In this document: positions 8,801-16,614 of the stretch, piece by piece
Layout: each line of letters begins with the position of its first letter
Numbering within the stretch: the first letter of the stretch is position 1
NCBI GenBank assembly: GCA_024644875.1
Contig: JAHEGY010000028.1
Location: 1-45,576 of the forward strand
Source of the DNA: Cyclobacteriaceae bacterium
GTDB taxonomy: Bacteria > Bacteroidota > Bacteroidia > Cytophagales > Cyclobacteriaceae
DNA: 45,576 bases
Direction: 5' to 3'
Notes under the pieces: generated by a model
Databases searched by the model: none
The model's input: only the letters and a program-made list of their open reading frames with translations
Told to the model about the DNA's origin: nothing
Program-made: the position numbers and the translations under genes

Positions 8801-9269
8801 CGGAATTCACAAAGATATCCTGCCGGTTCCCAAATGTTATTCCGCGGCTGATAACACCTGACTTGTTTAGATTTGGCGTGGCAAACAATTCCTCTCTTCG
8901 CTCATTCAATATTGAAATTCTTGGTATAGAGGAAGATTTAAACATAGCTGTGCTATCATACATTTCCATACTCTTATGATACACCTTGCTGTGCATCGCA
9001 TACGGATAAACCTTATATTGTAATAATATAGAATCGCGATGTTGCTGCGGCTGGATCTTAACCTTACCTGTGCCAAGACTGTAATGAATATCTGCTTTTA
9101 ATGTTGAATCTACAACTTGAATAGATCCGGGAACAATGCTTAAGGAATCGAGAATAACAGGCCTATCAAAACCAGATACCCACTTTTGTTTCTCATTACT
9201 TTTTTGGGCCACAGCTTTGAACGAAACGATGATGATCAACAATCCTATTAATCCTCTAACCACTTTCAA
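5808..9269 (-). CDS. Large predicted outer-membrane beta-barrel protein
   Basis: The 1153-residue protein begins with a signal peptide (hydrophobic residues 8-20, cleavage near VAQ-KSN). The first 300 or so residues hold a conserved-looking block (GVISRGITFGNRQDIFVNS, LSEKLNIRASITDQNIPYQP, FSLAGGDIVLLNPSSYFLRY). The rest is dense in alternating amphipathic strands, and the chain ends in MAMF with a terminal phenylalanine, as in outer-membrane barrels. A perfect 12-residue calcium-loop pattern D-x-N-x-D-G-x-x-D-x-x-E sits at 835-846. I see no TonB-box/plug or SusC signature. The ATG overlaps the kinase stop by 4 bp, so translation is probably coupled. I recognise the general type (large Bacteroidota outer-membrane protein) but no specific function. 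Confidence 0.75.
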   Translation of the reverse strand: MKVVRGLIGLLIIIVSFKAVAQKSNEKQKWVSGFDRPVILDSLSIVPGSIQVVDSTLKADIHYSLGTGKVKIQPQQHRDSILLQYKVYPYAMHSKVYHKSMEMYDSTAMFKSSSIPRISILNERREELFATPNLNKSGVISRGITFGNRQDIFVNSVLNLQMDGRLSEKLNIRASITDQNIPYQPEGNTKLVQDFDNVFFQIYNDNFSLAGGDIVLLNPSSYFLRYHRNVQGAEVSGKYAFNDQVRSESKLSVSVSKGKFSSYQLDVLDGIMGPYKIYGPDNENFIIILANSERVYLDGRLLERGFNNDYVIDYNTAEITFTSRIMITRYSRVQVDFEYTNQAYSRTVVTASHNQSIKDFEVSVNYFQEKDNPNQPMTFELSDLEKEILSSVDPEQGNATIPGWDSIGFSEERVLYKKIDTMDVSGNMSAIFQQSDNPDSAFYQVAFTEVAMGKGDYVRSSSGLNGKIYEWVSPIEGIQQGNFIPMRVVPLPKKKQMISVNAAYNLGRNNKFFTELAISDHNDNLYNKSSDGLKGIAIKSGFITREKKIGFLPGYFFNGQIDYEFNNKDFRAIDRFRPVEFNRNWSYNQVRDEGLSNDNIFNVKAGIEKDNKNFLNLGVSQRKKTGYVNGWQAYSDGMYDISRLQVRANFFMLNNDNGFDHSRWMRYRIMTYLKTKYFYPGYEYRVDRNVITKSQTDSVIYSADNFEEHLFFLRNSDTLKTIFNASYSIRKDRWPEFGEMVTRNIARTGNLMVGTGRGKLGKLDVNVTYRELTYLGNNTTPDIKSLLGRLDWSADFLKKHIRSEIMYAIGNGRELKREYVFIPVPMGEGTHTWRDDNQDGKQDLDEFYLAINNDERNYIKLFTPTDEYVLAYDNNLNYRLALEMPRKWKNSTGIKKFLGRFSNNLNVSLKQKTADDRFVDNLLFNHGGIFNDKLISYRDNIRNNLYFNRADPRYGFELLFFRLRNKQLLSDGFEARNTSNLKAISRLSINRDYNLRLSVGNSTVDNSSDFLENRNYLINSKTLTGTFEWQPTNSFRITTDYTVSDNVNDRSLEIIKEASVINEALVNFKYAKAANKNIDLSFRFTHIDFTGEENSAVGYELLKALQPGKNITWTLSWQQKLFNGLQMNLFYEGRKSGDLNIIHIGRMQVMAMF

Positions 9270-12200
9270 GACATCACAGGTAGTTCAATATAAAATGAAG
9301 TTCCAATTCCAATTTTTGTTTCAAACCATAATTTACCCCCGGCATGTTCAACGGCTCTTTTCGTAATGGCCAGGCCAATCCCCGATCCACTATACTTCGT
9401 GCTGAAATTAGGCATAAAGACTTTTTCCCTGATCTCCTCGGGAATTCCCTTCCCATTATCTTCCACTGTTATCAATACTCTGTTCTGAGAAGTTTCCTTT
9501 AAGGATAAATGTATGACCGGTTTAATCCCTTTCTCCACAGCCTGTATCCCATTGATGATCAGGTTTGAGACAGAACGGCCAATCCAGTTCGGATCTCCAA
9601 CCACATGAATATTCTCATCCGGGATTTCTGTGTGGAATTCAATTTCCCTATTGTTTATGTATATGTTGATAGATTTCTTAAGTAGTTTAACAATATCAAA
9701 TCTTTCTTCTTCGGGTATGGGCATATGTGCGTAATCTGAGAAGGATGTCGCAATATCACTTAAGGTATCAATATTATGAAGAAGAGAATTAATGGATTTT
9801 TCAAATTTTGACCGCTCTGATTCCCGAAGATCCGACAAGCGCATATTAAGATGTTGAAGGGTCAACTTCATGGGTGTAAGTGGATTCTTGATTTCATGGG
9901 CTACCTGTTTGGCCATTTCCCGCCAGGCTGCCTCTTTCTCCGTTTGTGCCAGTGCTTTTTTGCTTTCCTCGAGTTTAAGTAGCATCTTATTATATTCAGA
10001 AACCATCCGGCCGATCTCATCTGTTGAATCATATTGCAATGGTTCATTGATACCCGTCAGTGTGGTTCTTCTCAACCTTTCGGTTACAAACCTGAGCGGA
10101 AAGGTCAGGTAATTTGAAGCGATAAATGAGAGAATTATAAAACCAATGAAGATAATTGTAAAGATCCCCAGAATATTTACGATCAATCCGGTTAGGTTCC
10201 TGTTGATTATTTCTTCAGATCCGAAAAAGGGAATACTTAGTATACTGATCAGACTGCCATCATCAGGAGATTTAATGCCAACATAAGCAATTTTATAACC
10301 CAGTTTACCAAAAGATTCCTCTAACACAAGACTTTTAACACCCATTTCCTTGATCTCAGCAAGTGCTACCGGATGAATCACATTGGCCAGGATTCCCTTA
10401 TCGTATATCAGTGGCTGGGTTGCTACAAGTAGCCTACCCTGGTTTTGCCGGATATTGAATATGTCCATATCCAGTTCAGAAAAATCTGCCAGTTCATTTA
10501 TACTGCTTTCCAATTCCTCTTTGTTCATGAGGTCTTCATTGAATCTTTCGAGGTAACTTGTTAAATTATTCCCGGTAGTCTCTACCTCTTCCAGGTATCC
10601 CCGGTTGGTTTCAGCCTTATAATCACTCGTGGACCGGGTAAGGGTGGTTATACTAATGACGAACAATGGAATAAAAAAAGCGAGATTAAGAAACAACTGG
10701 ATCCTGGCGATATAATTCAGGGCCCTGCCCTTAATGTTAAAATATACCACATAGCCAACCAATCCAAGCAACAGCAAGAAAGATAAAATAATGAAAAGAA
10801 AGGAAAAATTCGCAAAGAAATAACTCCAGGGATATTCTGGTGATGAAATGACATAGATTTTATTATTATTGGTCCGGAACCCAAAATGACGATAATTATC
10901 CTCACTCAAGCCTCCACTGAATAATTTTTGGCTGTTAAGGTGTTTCCTGTTAAAATTGCTTTCATAATTATAGTTACCCGAAGTATTCAGTAACCTGTCA
11001 TCACGGAATAAAGCATAATCATACTGATCATCAAAATAATTAAGTGAAAGGATGTCGTCCAGTAACAGCCTGGGATAGACCCTGTAGGGAATAATGCTCT
11101 TTAAGCGCAAATCAAGTATAATATACCCTATGGTAGAATTATATAGACTTAATGGGATAAAATCAAGATAGATCTTTTTGACGGTAGGGGTCTCATAATT
11201 ATAAAAATATATGTTCTCATATTCAGTCTCATACGTGTCAATGGCAAAGTTCTGTTGGATATTAAAATATGAATTGCCGGAGCTAGAAGCGATTGGCTCT
11301 CCCCTGCTATTGAACATAAAGATCCTGATCTCAAACTTATCAAGATAATTATTAAGGTGTACCCTGCGTATCTTTTCTTCAATAATCTCCTTTGATCCGA
11401 AAGGGCTTGAAAGCCTCTGTTTAATAAATACGTCATTTCTTATTTTCTCGGAAGCTTCCTGAAGAAAGAATTCAGTCATTGGATCGTTTTCCTGCATTAA
11501 CTGCTCGGCAAACCTGTCCCTGTTGATTTTTTCCTTGGTTAATCTTACTTTATTGATGGCTATGGCTCCCAGAAGCCCTGACACAATAAAAATGATCAGG
11601 ATATACACGAAGGTTTTATATTGTAATTCAACAAAAATGGTTTTTATATCAAGAAGGTAAGAGATATACAAGAAACCTATTCCTACCAGGCAGACCACAA
11701 TCACATGATTATCTAAAAAAACTCCTAATAAAATGAAGGGCAAACTGCCCAGAAAGATGTAAACTGTAAGCGCTCTCAAATCCTTTCTGGTATACCTGAA
11801 AATGATCTTCTGGCTGAAATAGGTTACCAAAAGGACAATTACTACTCCCATCACAAACAAAACATAGCTAAACCACCTGAACATGGTAAAATTGAAACCT
11901 GTTGTAACATCCAGGGTCCAACGAGAATGTGTACTTAAGGATTCAATAATTTTATAAATGAAATACAGAATGAATAACTGGAGTAATACTGAAACTATTG
12001 TTAAGATATTCCTGGTTAATCCTTCCTTTTGTAGCATCTGGACAATCTTCCGGTTTGGAACATATACCCAGAGAAAAACGGAAACATTGATCAATAGCAG
12101 CAGGTTTATGAACATATCCCCAAGGGAAGGATTTAATAATGAAGAGGCATAAAACTTTGAGTCGAACAAGGGCAGGTAATTAAAATCAATAGGAAATTGA

Positions 12201-12967
12201 AAGTAGAGCATTAATATCCTTAGTGATATCAGGGCTACAAATAAGAATCCGATGCCCCAGAAAAGTCCCCTTTTGTTTACAATTGCAAATGCTGCAAAAT
12301 TCAGGAAGATCAACAGGTTTATCATTCCAAGGCTGATAAAACTGAAAGCCAGGAAGGACATCCAGTAATGACCGCTTAAATATCCAGGAAGAAATTCAAT
12401 GGAAAACAAAAAAGTCCCATCAGACAAAGTTATTGGTTCATGGGTTCTATCACCGGATATCCTGACCTCCGAGTTTATGAAAATATCCGGATTGAAACCG
12501 CTTAACAGGAAATCATTGTTAATATTATAATCCACATATAAAGGCACGAGGGATAGGACATGATGGGTCTCACTTAAGTTTTTCTGTACACATAAAAACT
12601 TCTTCCGGCCGGCATCTACATACCGGACTGTGGAAACTGTTTTGATCAGGGTATCCCTTGGTATAAACTTATTGTCAGACCAGTAAACCAGGTTCGATCC
12701 CTCAAAAATATAGGTTGGATAGGTAACAAGATCGTTAAGTTCATAAAAAGAAATGTCATCTGATTCTGAGAACCTGTTTGACAATTCATCCTGCTCACGG
12801 ATCACTTCTTCATATATCCTGTTCAGTTTCTGGTTGATCAATCCGGAGAAGTAACTTTCCTTGCTGACTTTAAAAATATCCACCCAATGAAGAACCAGCC
12901 CAATTGCTATGCAAGTGATGGCAATCCAGAGTGATCTCTTGCTGTACTGCTCAAAAAACCTTTTCAA
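9266..12967 (-). CDS. Large NtrY-like membrane sensor histidine kinase
   Basis: The 1233-residue sensor kinase starts with a membrane helix (about 13-30). It has a first periplasmic part, a block of many membrane helices (about 195-480), a second extracytoplasmic part, a helix pair around 700-770, another sensor region and a last helix near 930. A HAMP linker follows (LRFVTERLRRTT to DEIGRMVSEYNKML). The H-box is KQVAHEIKNPLTPMKL with phosphoaccepting H1024. The ATPase domain has N-box NLIINGIQA, G1 VEDNGKGIP and G2 GSGIGLAI. The NPLTPMKL H-box is typical of NtrY relatives. No response regulator is encoded nearby. The gene follows the cox locus by 117 bp and overlaps the outer-membrane protein start by 4 bp (ATGA). 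Ligand and partner are unknown. Confidence 0.9.
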   Translation of the reverse strand: MKRFFEQYSKRSLWIAITCIAIGLVLHWVDIFKVSKESYFSGLINQKLNRIYEEVIREQDELSNRFSESDDISFYELNDLVTYPTYIFEGSNLVYWSDNKFIPRDTLIKTVSTVRYVDAGRKKFLCVQKNLSETHHVLSLVPLYVDYNINNDFLLSGFNPDIFINSEVRISGDRTHEPITLSDGTFLFSIEFLPGYLSGHYWMSFLAFSFISLGMINLLIFLNFAAFAIVNKRGLFWGIGFLFVALISLRILMLYFQFPIDFNYLPLFDSKFYASSLLNPSLGDMFINLLLLINVSVFLWVYVPNRKIVQMLQKEGLTRNILTIVSVLLQLFILYFIYKIIESLSTHSRWTLDVTTGFNFTMFRWFSYVLFVMGVVIVLLVTYFSQKIIFRYTRKDLRALTVYIFLGSLPFILLGVFLDNHVIVVCLVGIGFLYISYLLDIKTIFVELQYKTFVYILIIFIVSGLLGAIAINKVRLTKEKINRDRFAEQLMQENDPMTEFFLQEASEKIRNDVFIKQRLSSPFGSKEIIEEKIRRVHLNNYLDKFEIRIFMFNSRGEPIASSSGNSYFNIQQNFAIDTYETEYENIYFYNYETPTVKKIYLDFIPLSLYNSTIGYIILDLRLKSIIPYRVYPRLLLDDILSLNYFDDQYDYALFRDDRLLNTSGNYNYESNFNRKHLNSQKLFSGGLSEDNYRHFGFRTNNNKIYVISSPEYPWSYFFANFSFLFIILSFLLLLGLVGYVVYFNIKGRALNYIARIQLFLNLAFFIPLFVISITTLTRSTSDYKAETNRGYLEEVETTGNNLTSYLERFNEDLMNKEELESSINELADFSELDMDIFNIRQNQGRLLVATQPLIYDKGILANVIHPVALAEIKEMGVKSLVLEESFGKLGYKIAYVGIKSPDDGSLISILSIPFFGSEEIINRNLTGLIVNILGIFTIIFIGFIILSFIASNYLTFPLRFVTERLRRTTLTGINEPLQYDSTDEIGRMVSEYNKMLLKLEESKKALAQTEKEAAWREMAKQVAHEIKNPLTPMKLTLQHLNMRLSDLRESERSKFEKSINSLLHNIDTLSDIATSFSDYAHMPIPEEERFDIVKLLKKSINIYINNREIEFHTEIPDENIHVVGDPNWIGRSVSNLIINGIQAVEKGIKPVIHLSLKETSQNRVLITVEDNGKGIPEEIREKVFMPNFSTKYSGSGIGLAITKRAVEHAGGKLWFETKIGIGTSFYIELPVMS

Positions 12968-13084
12968 TTCCCCCTTTATCTTGATGATCTAAGGTAAAAA
13001 ATATAATCTATTTTGCGAAATACTGCCGGAGTTTTGAGGATTTAAAAGGCCGGGAGGCAGCTAGAAATAATTATCTGCAACACC

Positions 13085-13483
13085 TCAAATCTTATTTTGA
13101 GACTTTATCTGATCTGGTTTATAATTCACTCCTCCAAACAAATGCAGGTATATTACTCTTGAATACCGGAATAGTATCGGGAACAATGCTACTAATGTGA
13201 GCAGGATGGTTAATACATATACATAAATTTCCGGATCGTTCAGGAATATAAATAAAGAAAACCCTACGATAACGAAAATGGCCACAGAAAATGCATAGCT
13301 AACATACATGGCTCCGGTGTAAAAGCCGGGCTCCAGCTCAAAATTCAGGCCACAATGAGTGCATTGTGTATGCATTTTATCAAAATTCCTGAGATCATAT
13401 TTTGATGAAATAAACATCTGCCCTTGCCTACACCTGGGGCATTTTTCCTGAAGAATGGATGCGAATTTTGATTTTTTGGGCAT
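13085..13483 (-). CDS. DUF983 membrane protein
   Basis: The 132-residue protein has two CxxC pairs at its N-terminus (EKCPRCRQG and TQCTHCGLNFE), a probable zinc ribbon. Two hydrophobic helices follow (YVSYAFSVAIFVIVGFSLFI and YVYVLTILLTLVALFPILF) and a short cytoplasmic tail. This layout is DUF983, a family repeatedly found next to cytochrome oxidase genes, whose role is unknown but probably lies in oxidase assembly. Its start codon lies inside the 3' end of the upstream small CxxC protein gene (56-bp overlap). It is the last gene of the oxidase locus before a 117-bp gap to the histidine kinase, where I found no clear terminator. Confidence 0.88.
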   Translation of the reverse strand: MPKKSKFASILQEKCPRCRQGQMFISSKYDLRNFDKMHTQCTHCGLNFELEPGFYTGAMYVSYAFSVAIFVIVGFSLFIFLNDPEIYVYVLTILLTLVALFPILFRYSRVIYLHLFGGVNYKPDQIKSQNKI

Positions 13484-13712
13484 TTTTCTTACTTGCTCTG
13501 TACCAAAAATAGGCTATAATACCAAATAATAAATAGGGTGTAATAAATAAATACAATATGCCAAAATTCAGGCCAGCCGAGAATTGATCACTATCACCGC
13601 TGATGCTGTTCTCCATTGAAGCCCGGCACATGGAACACTGTGCATAAGCACCTACCCGGAACAGGAACACACCTGCAAATAACGCTATACTAAAGATTAA
13701 TTTTCTAATCAT
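13428..13712 (-). CDS. Small CxxC membrane protein of the oxidase locus
   Basis: The predicted 94-residue protein starts at the ATG at 13712 (MIRKLIFSIALFAG), 4 bases after the DUF420 stop. An in-frame extension upstream would run into DUF420. It has a signal peptide ending AYA, then mature QCSMCRASMENS, a single membrane helix (LNFGILYLFITPYLLFGIIAYFWY) and a basic tail. Small proteins with QCSMC just after the signal peptide recur in Bacteroidota oxidase loci; the pair of cysteines could bind copper or undergo thiol exchange, but no function is proven. The last 56 bp overlap the DUF983 start, so the basic C-terminal tail is encoded in the overlap. Confidence 0.75.
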   Translation of the reverse strand: MIRKLIFSIALFAGVFLFRVGAYAQCSMCRASMENSISGDSDQFSAGLNFGILYLFITPYLLFGIIAYFWYRASKKNAQKIKIRIHSSGKMPQV

Positions 13713-13716
13713 GATC

Positions 13717-14277
13717 CTAATAATAAGGTCTGATAAGTAAATACACTGCAACTCCCGACACAGATACATATAACCATATCGGTAAAGTAAACCGCACAAT
13801 CTTTTTATGTTTATCAAACTTATCTGTTAGTGCAAAATAAAAAGCAAACAAGACAAGTGGTACTACAATTATAGCCAGCAGTATATGAGACAACAGGATC
13901 AGCAAATAGACTGACCTGATGCTGCCTACCAGTACAGTCTCAGCCTCATCCAGTATTCCATCCCGGTTCATATCGCCAAATATTGTTGATGAAGTAGTGG
14001 AGTGATACAGGATATAGGAAATAAGAAATAAAATCCCCAGGAAAAAGGCTGTGGTCATGGCCTTCTTATGCATGTCCCTGTTCTTCGTTTTTATCATAAT
14101 AAACCCAAACAGCAACACAAGTGAGGTAATTGTATTAATACTTCCGTTTATGTGGGGGAGATATAGATTCCAGTTTCCGGCAACCGCCAGTTTACCAGGG
14201 GTAAACAAAAGAAGTGCCACAATGAGTGGGATGATTATGGAAAGGAATAGAATAATATTCTGGATTTTTTTAGGCAT
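13717..14277 (-). CDS. DUF420 family membrane protein (CtaM-like)
   Basis: The 186-residue protein has about five membrane helices and the DUF420 features NGSINTITSLVLLFGFIMIK, a histidine in RDMHKKAM, ISYILYH and LLSHILLAIIVVPLVL. The Bacillus relative CtaM (YozB) is needed for function of the caa3 oxidase, which fits its place in this locus. The loop after ILYH contains D102-M-N-R-D-G-I-L-D-E-A-E113, a perfect EF-hand-type calcium loop. The histidine commonly found a few residues after YH (pattern YHxTH) is not present here (YHSTT). The start overlaps the SCO-like stop by 8 bp. Exact role inferred from family and context only. Confidence 0.85.
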   Translation of the reverse strand: MPKKIQNIILFLSIIIPLIVALLLFTPGKLAVAGNWNLYLPHINGSINTITSLVLLFGFIMIKTKNRDMHKKAMTTAFFLGILFLISYILYHSTTSSTIFGDMNRDGILDEAETVLVGSIRSVYLLILLSHILLAIIVVPLVLFAFYFALTDKFDKHKKIVRFTLPIWLYVSVSGVAVYLLIRPYY

Positions 14278-14881
14278 GTTGATCCTTTTTCAAAAGAATT
14301 TTGACTTCCAATATTAGCCTGTCAATTTCCTCAAAATCATTTATTAAGTAAGATCCGCGGATTCTATGTTCATTATCCAGGAGAAGCATTTTATTATATC
14401 CACTCGTTGACCTGGGACTATCATCAGAGGGCATAATAGATTGCATCATCTTATTCATTTCATTGTGACCTGTAAAAAGAACTGAGATATTTCCTTCAGT
14501 CTGATCAATAAACTTCGTTGAATTAGATCCTGAAAAATCACCATCGACAAATACACGTAATATCCTGACCGATTTTTCCTCGCGGAAGATATCAGAGATC
14601 CTTCTGATCTGATAATCCTGCTCTTTATGTTCTTTAACTGAAGACACAAACTCCATAACGATAATCGTTTCATCAAAACTGTTCAGGTCTACTTTTGATC
14701 CCTTTATATCATAAAGTCCTTCGAAACTGAGGATGTTTAAACCATGATCACCATTCCCGGCATTTTCCGAATATACAGGCAGGTCAAATTCATTATGCCC
14801 GAAAATCTTAAGGAATGTATATATTCCGGCAGGAATTAGGAGGATAGCGGTTAAAATTAATATCTTGAGTCCTATTCTCAT
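14270..14881 (-). CDS. SCO1/SenC-like thioredoxin-fold protein lacking copper ligands
   Basis: The 203-residue membrane-anchored protein has one N-terminal helix (IGLKILILTAILLIPAGIYTF) and a periplasmic domain. It occupies the position of the SCO copper chaperone between subunit IV and DUF420. The fold pattern matches SCO proteins: a strand TIIVMEFVSSV where SCO has FFFTSCPxxCP, later YNKMLLLDNEHRIRGSYL where SCO has the FxLxDxxGxIRGxY strand, and a final helix FEEIDRLILEVKILL. It contains no cysteine at all, and the copper-ligand histidine before the late strand is replaced by DDSPRSTSG. It therefore cannot bind copper the SCO way. I chose ATG at 14881; a TTG at 14896 would add five residues. 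It could act as a scaffold, or be a diverged relative. Confidence 0.65.
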   Translation of the reverse strand: MRIGLKILILTAILLIPAGIYTFLKIFGHNEFDLPVYSENAGNGDHGLNILSFEGLYDIKGSKVDLNSFDETIIVMEFVSSVKEHKEQDYQIRRISDIFREEKSVRILRVFVDGDFSGSNSTKFIDQTEGNISVLFTGHNEMNKMMQSIMPSDDSPRSTSGYNKMLLLDNEHRIRGSYLINDFEEIDRLILEVKILLKKDQHA

Positions 14882-14925
14882 GAATTCACAATTCAACTAA
14901 GAACCTTCATTTTAGAATTAAAGAT

Positions 14926-15246
14926 TTAGTACAGGGCGTTTAATATAGAACCGCCCTCAGCAAGCAGGGCCACGATAAGCCAGATCACAAATATTGTAGG
15001 CAACATGATCGACCAGATAAGCGCTTTTGCTTCATGCTTTAAATGCATAAATTCAGAAACAATATAGAATGCCTTAACTATGGTTAAACCAATAAATCCG
15101 GCATATAGCAGATAACCCCTGGGTAGCGTAAAGGCCATTACAAATTCTATAAGCGTGACAACCCCAAGTATCAGGGCTATTTTCCAGAGTTTTTTTACTT
15201 TCTTCTTATCAACTGGTTTTACTTCAACAGCAACAACTTGTTCCAT
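14926..15246 (-). CDS. Cytochrome c oxidase subunit IV family protein
   Basis: This 106-residue protein has a charged N-terminus rich in lysine (VKPVDKKKVKKLWK) followed by three membrane helices: IALILGVVTLIEFVMAF, GYLLYAGFIGLTIVKAFYIV and ALIWSIMLPTIFVIWLIVALL. The motif FYIVSEFMHLKHE between helices 2 and 3 is typical of prokaryotic subunit IV (COX4_pro) of caa3-type oxidases, a small structural subunit of the inner-membrane complex. It lies 15 bp downstream of subunit III, in the usual order for Bacteroidota. Confidence 0.9.
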   Translation of the reverse strand: MEQVVAVEVKPVDKKKVKKLWKIALILGVVTLIEFVMAFTLPRGYLLYAGFIGLTIVKAFYIVSEFMHLKHEAKALIWSIMLPTIFVIWLIVALLAEGGSILNALY

Positions 15247-15261
15247 ATTTTTATACTTTTT

Positions 15262-16011
15262 TTAGATCAAATAGAAGAATGTGAAAACGAATACCCAGAC
15301 GAGGTCTACAAAGTGCCAGTATAATCCTACTTTCTCGACCATTTCATAATGTCCCCGCTTGTCATAGGTTCCCACCACTACGTTATAAAAGATAATAACA
15401 TTTAAGAGAACACCGCTGGCTACGTGTGTCCCATGGAATCCGGTTATAAAGAAAAACAAACTGGCAAATAATGGAGGTCCATATTCATTGACCTGTAGAT
15501 TGGCGCCATGGATTATAACTCCATTTGACAGTGCCATCCCTTCTTCTGTACCCGTTATAAAATGCGACCATTCCCATGCCTGACAACCAAGGAAAGCAAG
15601 ACCACCCACAATGGTCCATAACATCCATTTGGTGACATCTTTTCTGTCCATTCTCTGACCTGCTTCCACAGCCAGGACCATGGTAACACTACTCAGAATA
15701 AGGATAAAGGTCATAATCCCGACAAAGAGCAAAGGCAGATGAACGCCGTGCAGAAACGGAACAGCATCGAATATTTTTTCAGGTATAGGCCAATAATCAA
15801 CTGAGGGTTTAAAAGCACTAACAGGTCCGGAAAATGCAGGGTAACTGTAACGCAGAAAACCGTAGGTAATCAATAGGCCTGAAAAGGTAAAGGCATCCGA
15901 CAACAGGAAGAACCACATCATGATCTTCCCATAACTGGCCTTTAAGGGAGAAGTTCCACCTCCCCATAAATTCGTTTTGCGCTCTTTTTCGATAGAAGCT
16001 GTTACTTCCAT
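15262..16011 (-). CDS. Cytochrome c oxidase subunit III (second copy)
   Basis: The 249-residue inner-membrane protein has about six or seven helices. Heme-copper oxidase subunit III motifs are visible: KIMMWFFLLSDAFTFSGLLI early on, then LGCQAWEWSHF, the conserved FFITGFHGTHVASGVL near the middle of the C-terminal half, and the terminal GLYWHFVDLVWVFVFTFFY. This subunit carries no redox centre and stabilises subunit I. It is longer than the preceding subunit III-like protein because it has extra loops between helices. It is 15 bp from its upstream neighbour and clearly part of the same operon. Confidence 0.93.
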   Translation of the reverse strand: MEVTASIEKERKTNLWGGGTSPLKASYGKIMMWFFLLSDAFTFSGLLITYGFLRYSYPAFSGPVSAFKPSVDYWPIPEKIFDAVPFLHGVHLPLLFVGIMTFILILSSVTMVLAVEAGQRMDRKDVTKWMLWTIVGGLAFLGCQAWEWSHFITGTEEGMALSNGVIIHGANLQVNEYGPPLFASLFFFITGFHGTHVASGVLLNVIIFYNVVVGTYDKRGHYEMVEKVGLYWHFVDLVWVFVFTFFYLI

Positions 16012-16026
16012 ATATTTAGTTTTTTA

Positions 16027-16614
16027 TTAATGATTCAATTTCAGGAACATAAACAGGTACAGCCACAACCCACCCAGAAAATGCCAGTATGTGGTGCATA
16101 TTTCAATTCTGATTAAACTCCTGGAATGTATTTTCAATTTAAACGATGATACGATTACTATTAACAGAAATATCAACCCGCTGATTATATGCGCCGCATG
16201 TAAACCTGTGAGAACGTATAAAAAAGACCCGGCTGGATTCCCTACAAAATACACATCCAATTCAACAAGTTGCTTCCAGGATTGATATTGTCCGATCAGA
16301 AAGGCCAGGCCAAGCAGTACCGTTACAATCAGGTACGTTCGCAGCCTGTTAAACCGATCAGCCCGTGCTGAGCTCAGGGCAAGTTGCATGGTAACGCTAC
16401 TTACGATTATTATGATTGAAGTGATCCAGAACATCCCTGGCAGGTTGAAATTCAACCATTCCCCTCCGGATTGTTTTACAATGTACGCGCTGGTAAGGGC
16501 TGCGAATAACATGGCAATGGAGACGATAAACAACCATACGATAAACTTCGACGGATTCATCCCCATGGCTCTGCGGTCTCTTATAATTTCGATATTTTCT
16601 ATTGCCTGGTTCAT
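16027..16614 (-). CDS. Cytochrome c oxidase subunit III (first copy)
   Basis: The 195-residue protein has five predicted helices and the short-form subunit III pattern: FIVWLFIVSIAMLFAALTSAY at the N-terminus, LTGLHAAHIISGLIFLLIV (the GxHxxHxxxG motif) and TYWHFLGGLWLYLFMFL at the end. Two consecutive subunit III-family genes of different length are the rule in Bacteroidota caa3 loci. The start overlaps the cyoE stop by 4 bp (ATGA), so the two are probably translationally coupled. Confidence 0.92.
   Translation of the reverse strand: MNQAIENIEIIRDRRAMGMNPSKFIVWLFIVSIAMLFAALTSAYIVKQSGGEWLNFNLPGMFWITSIIIIVSSVTMQLALSSARADRFNRLRTYLIVTVLLGLAFLIGQYQSWKQLVELDVYFVGNPAGSFLYVLTGLHAAHIISGLIFLLIVIVSSFKLKIHSRSLIRIEICTTYWHFLGGLWLYLFMFLKLNH

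Noticed and set aside
12968-13084. Possible terminator between DUF983 and the histidine kinase
   Set aside because: Only short or widely spaced complementary stretches are present (TTTGAGG/CCTCAAA with a very long loop), and there is no T-run in the right place.
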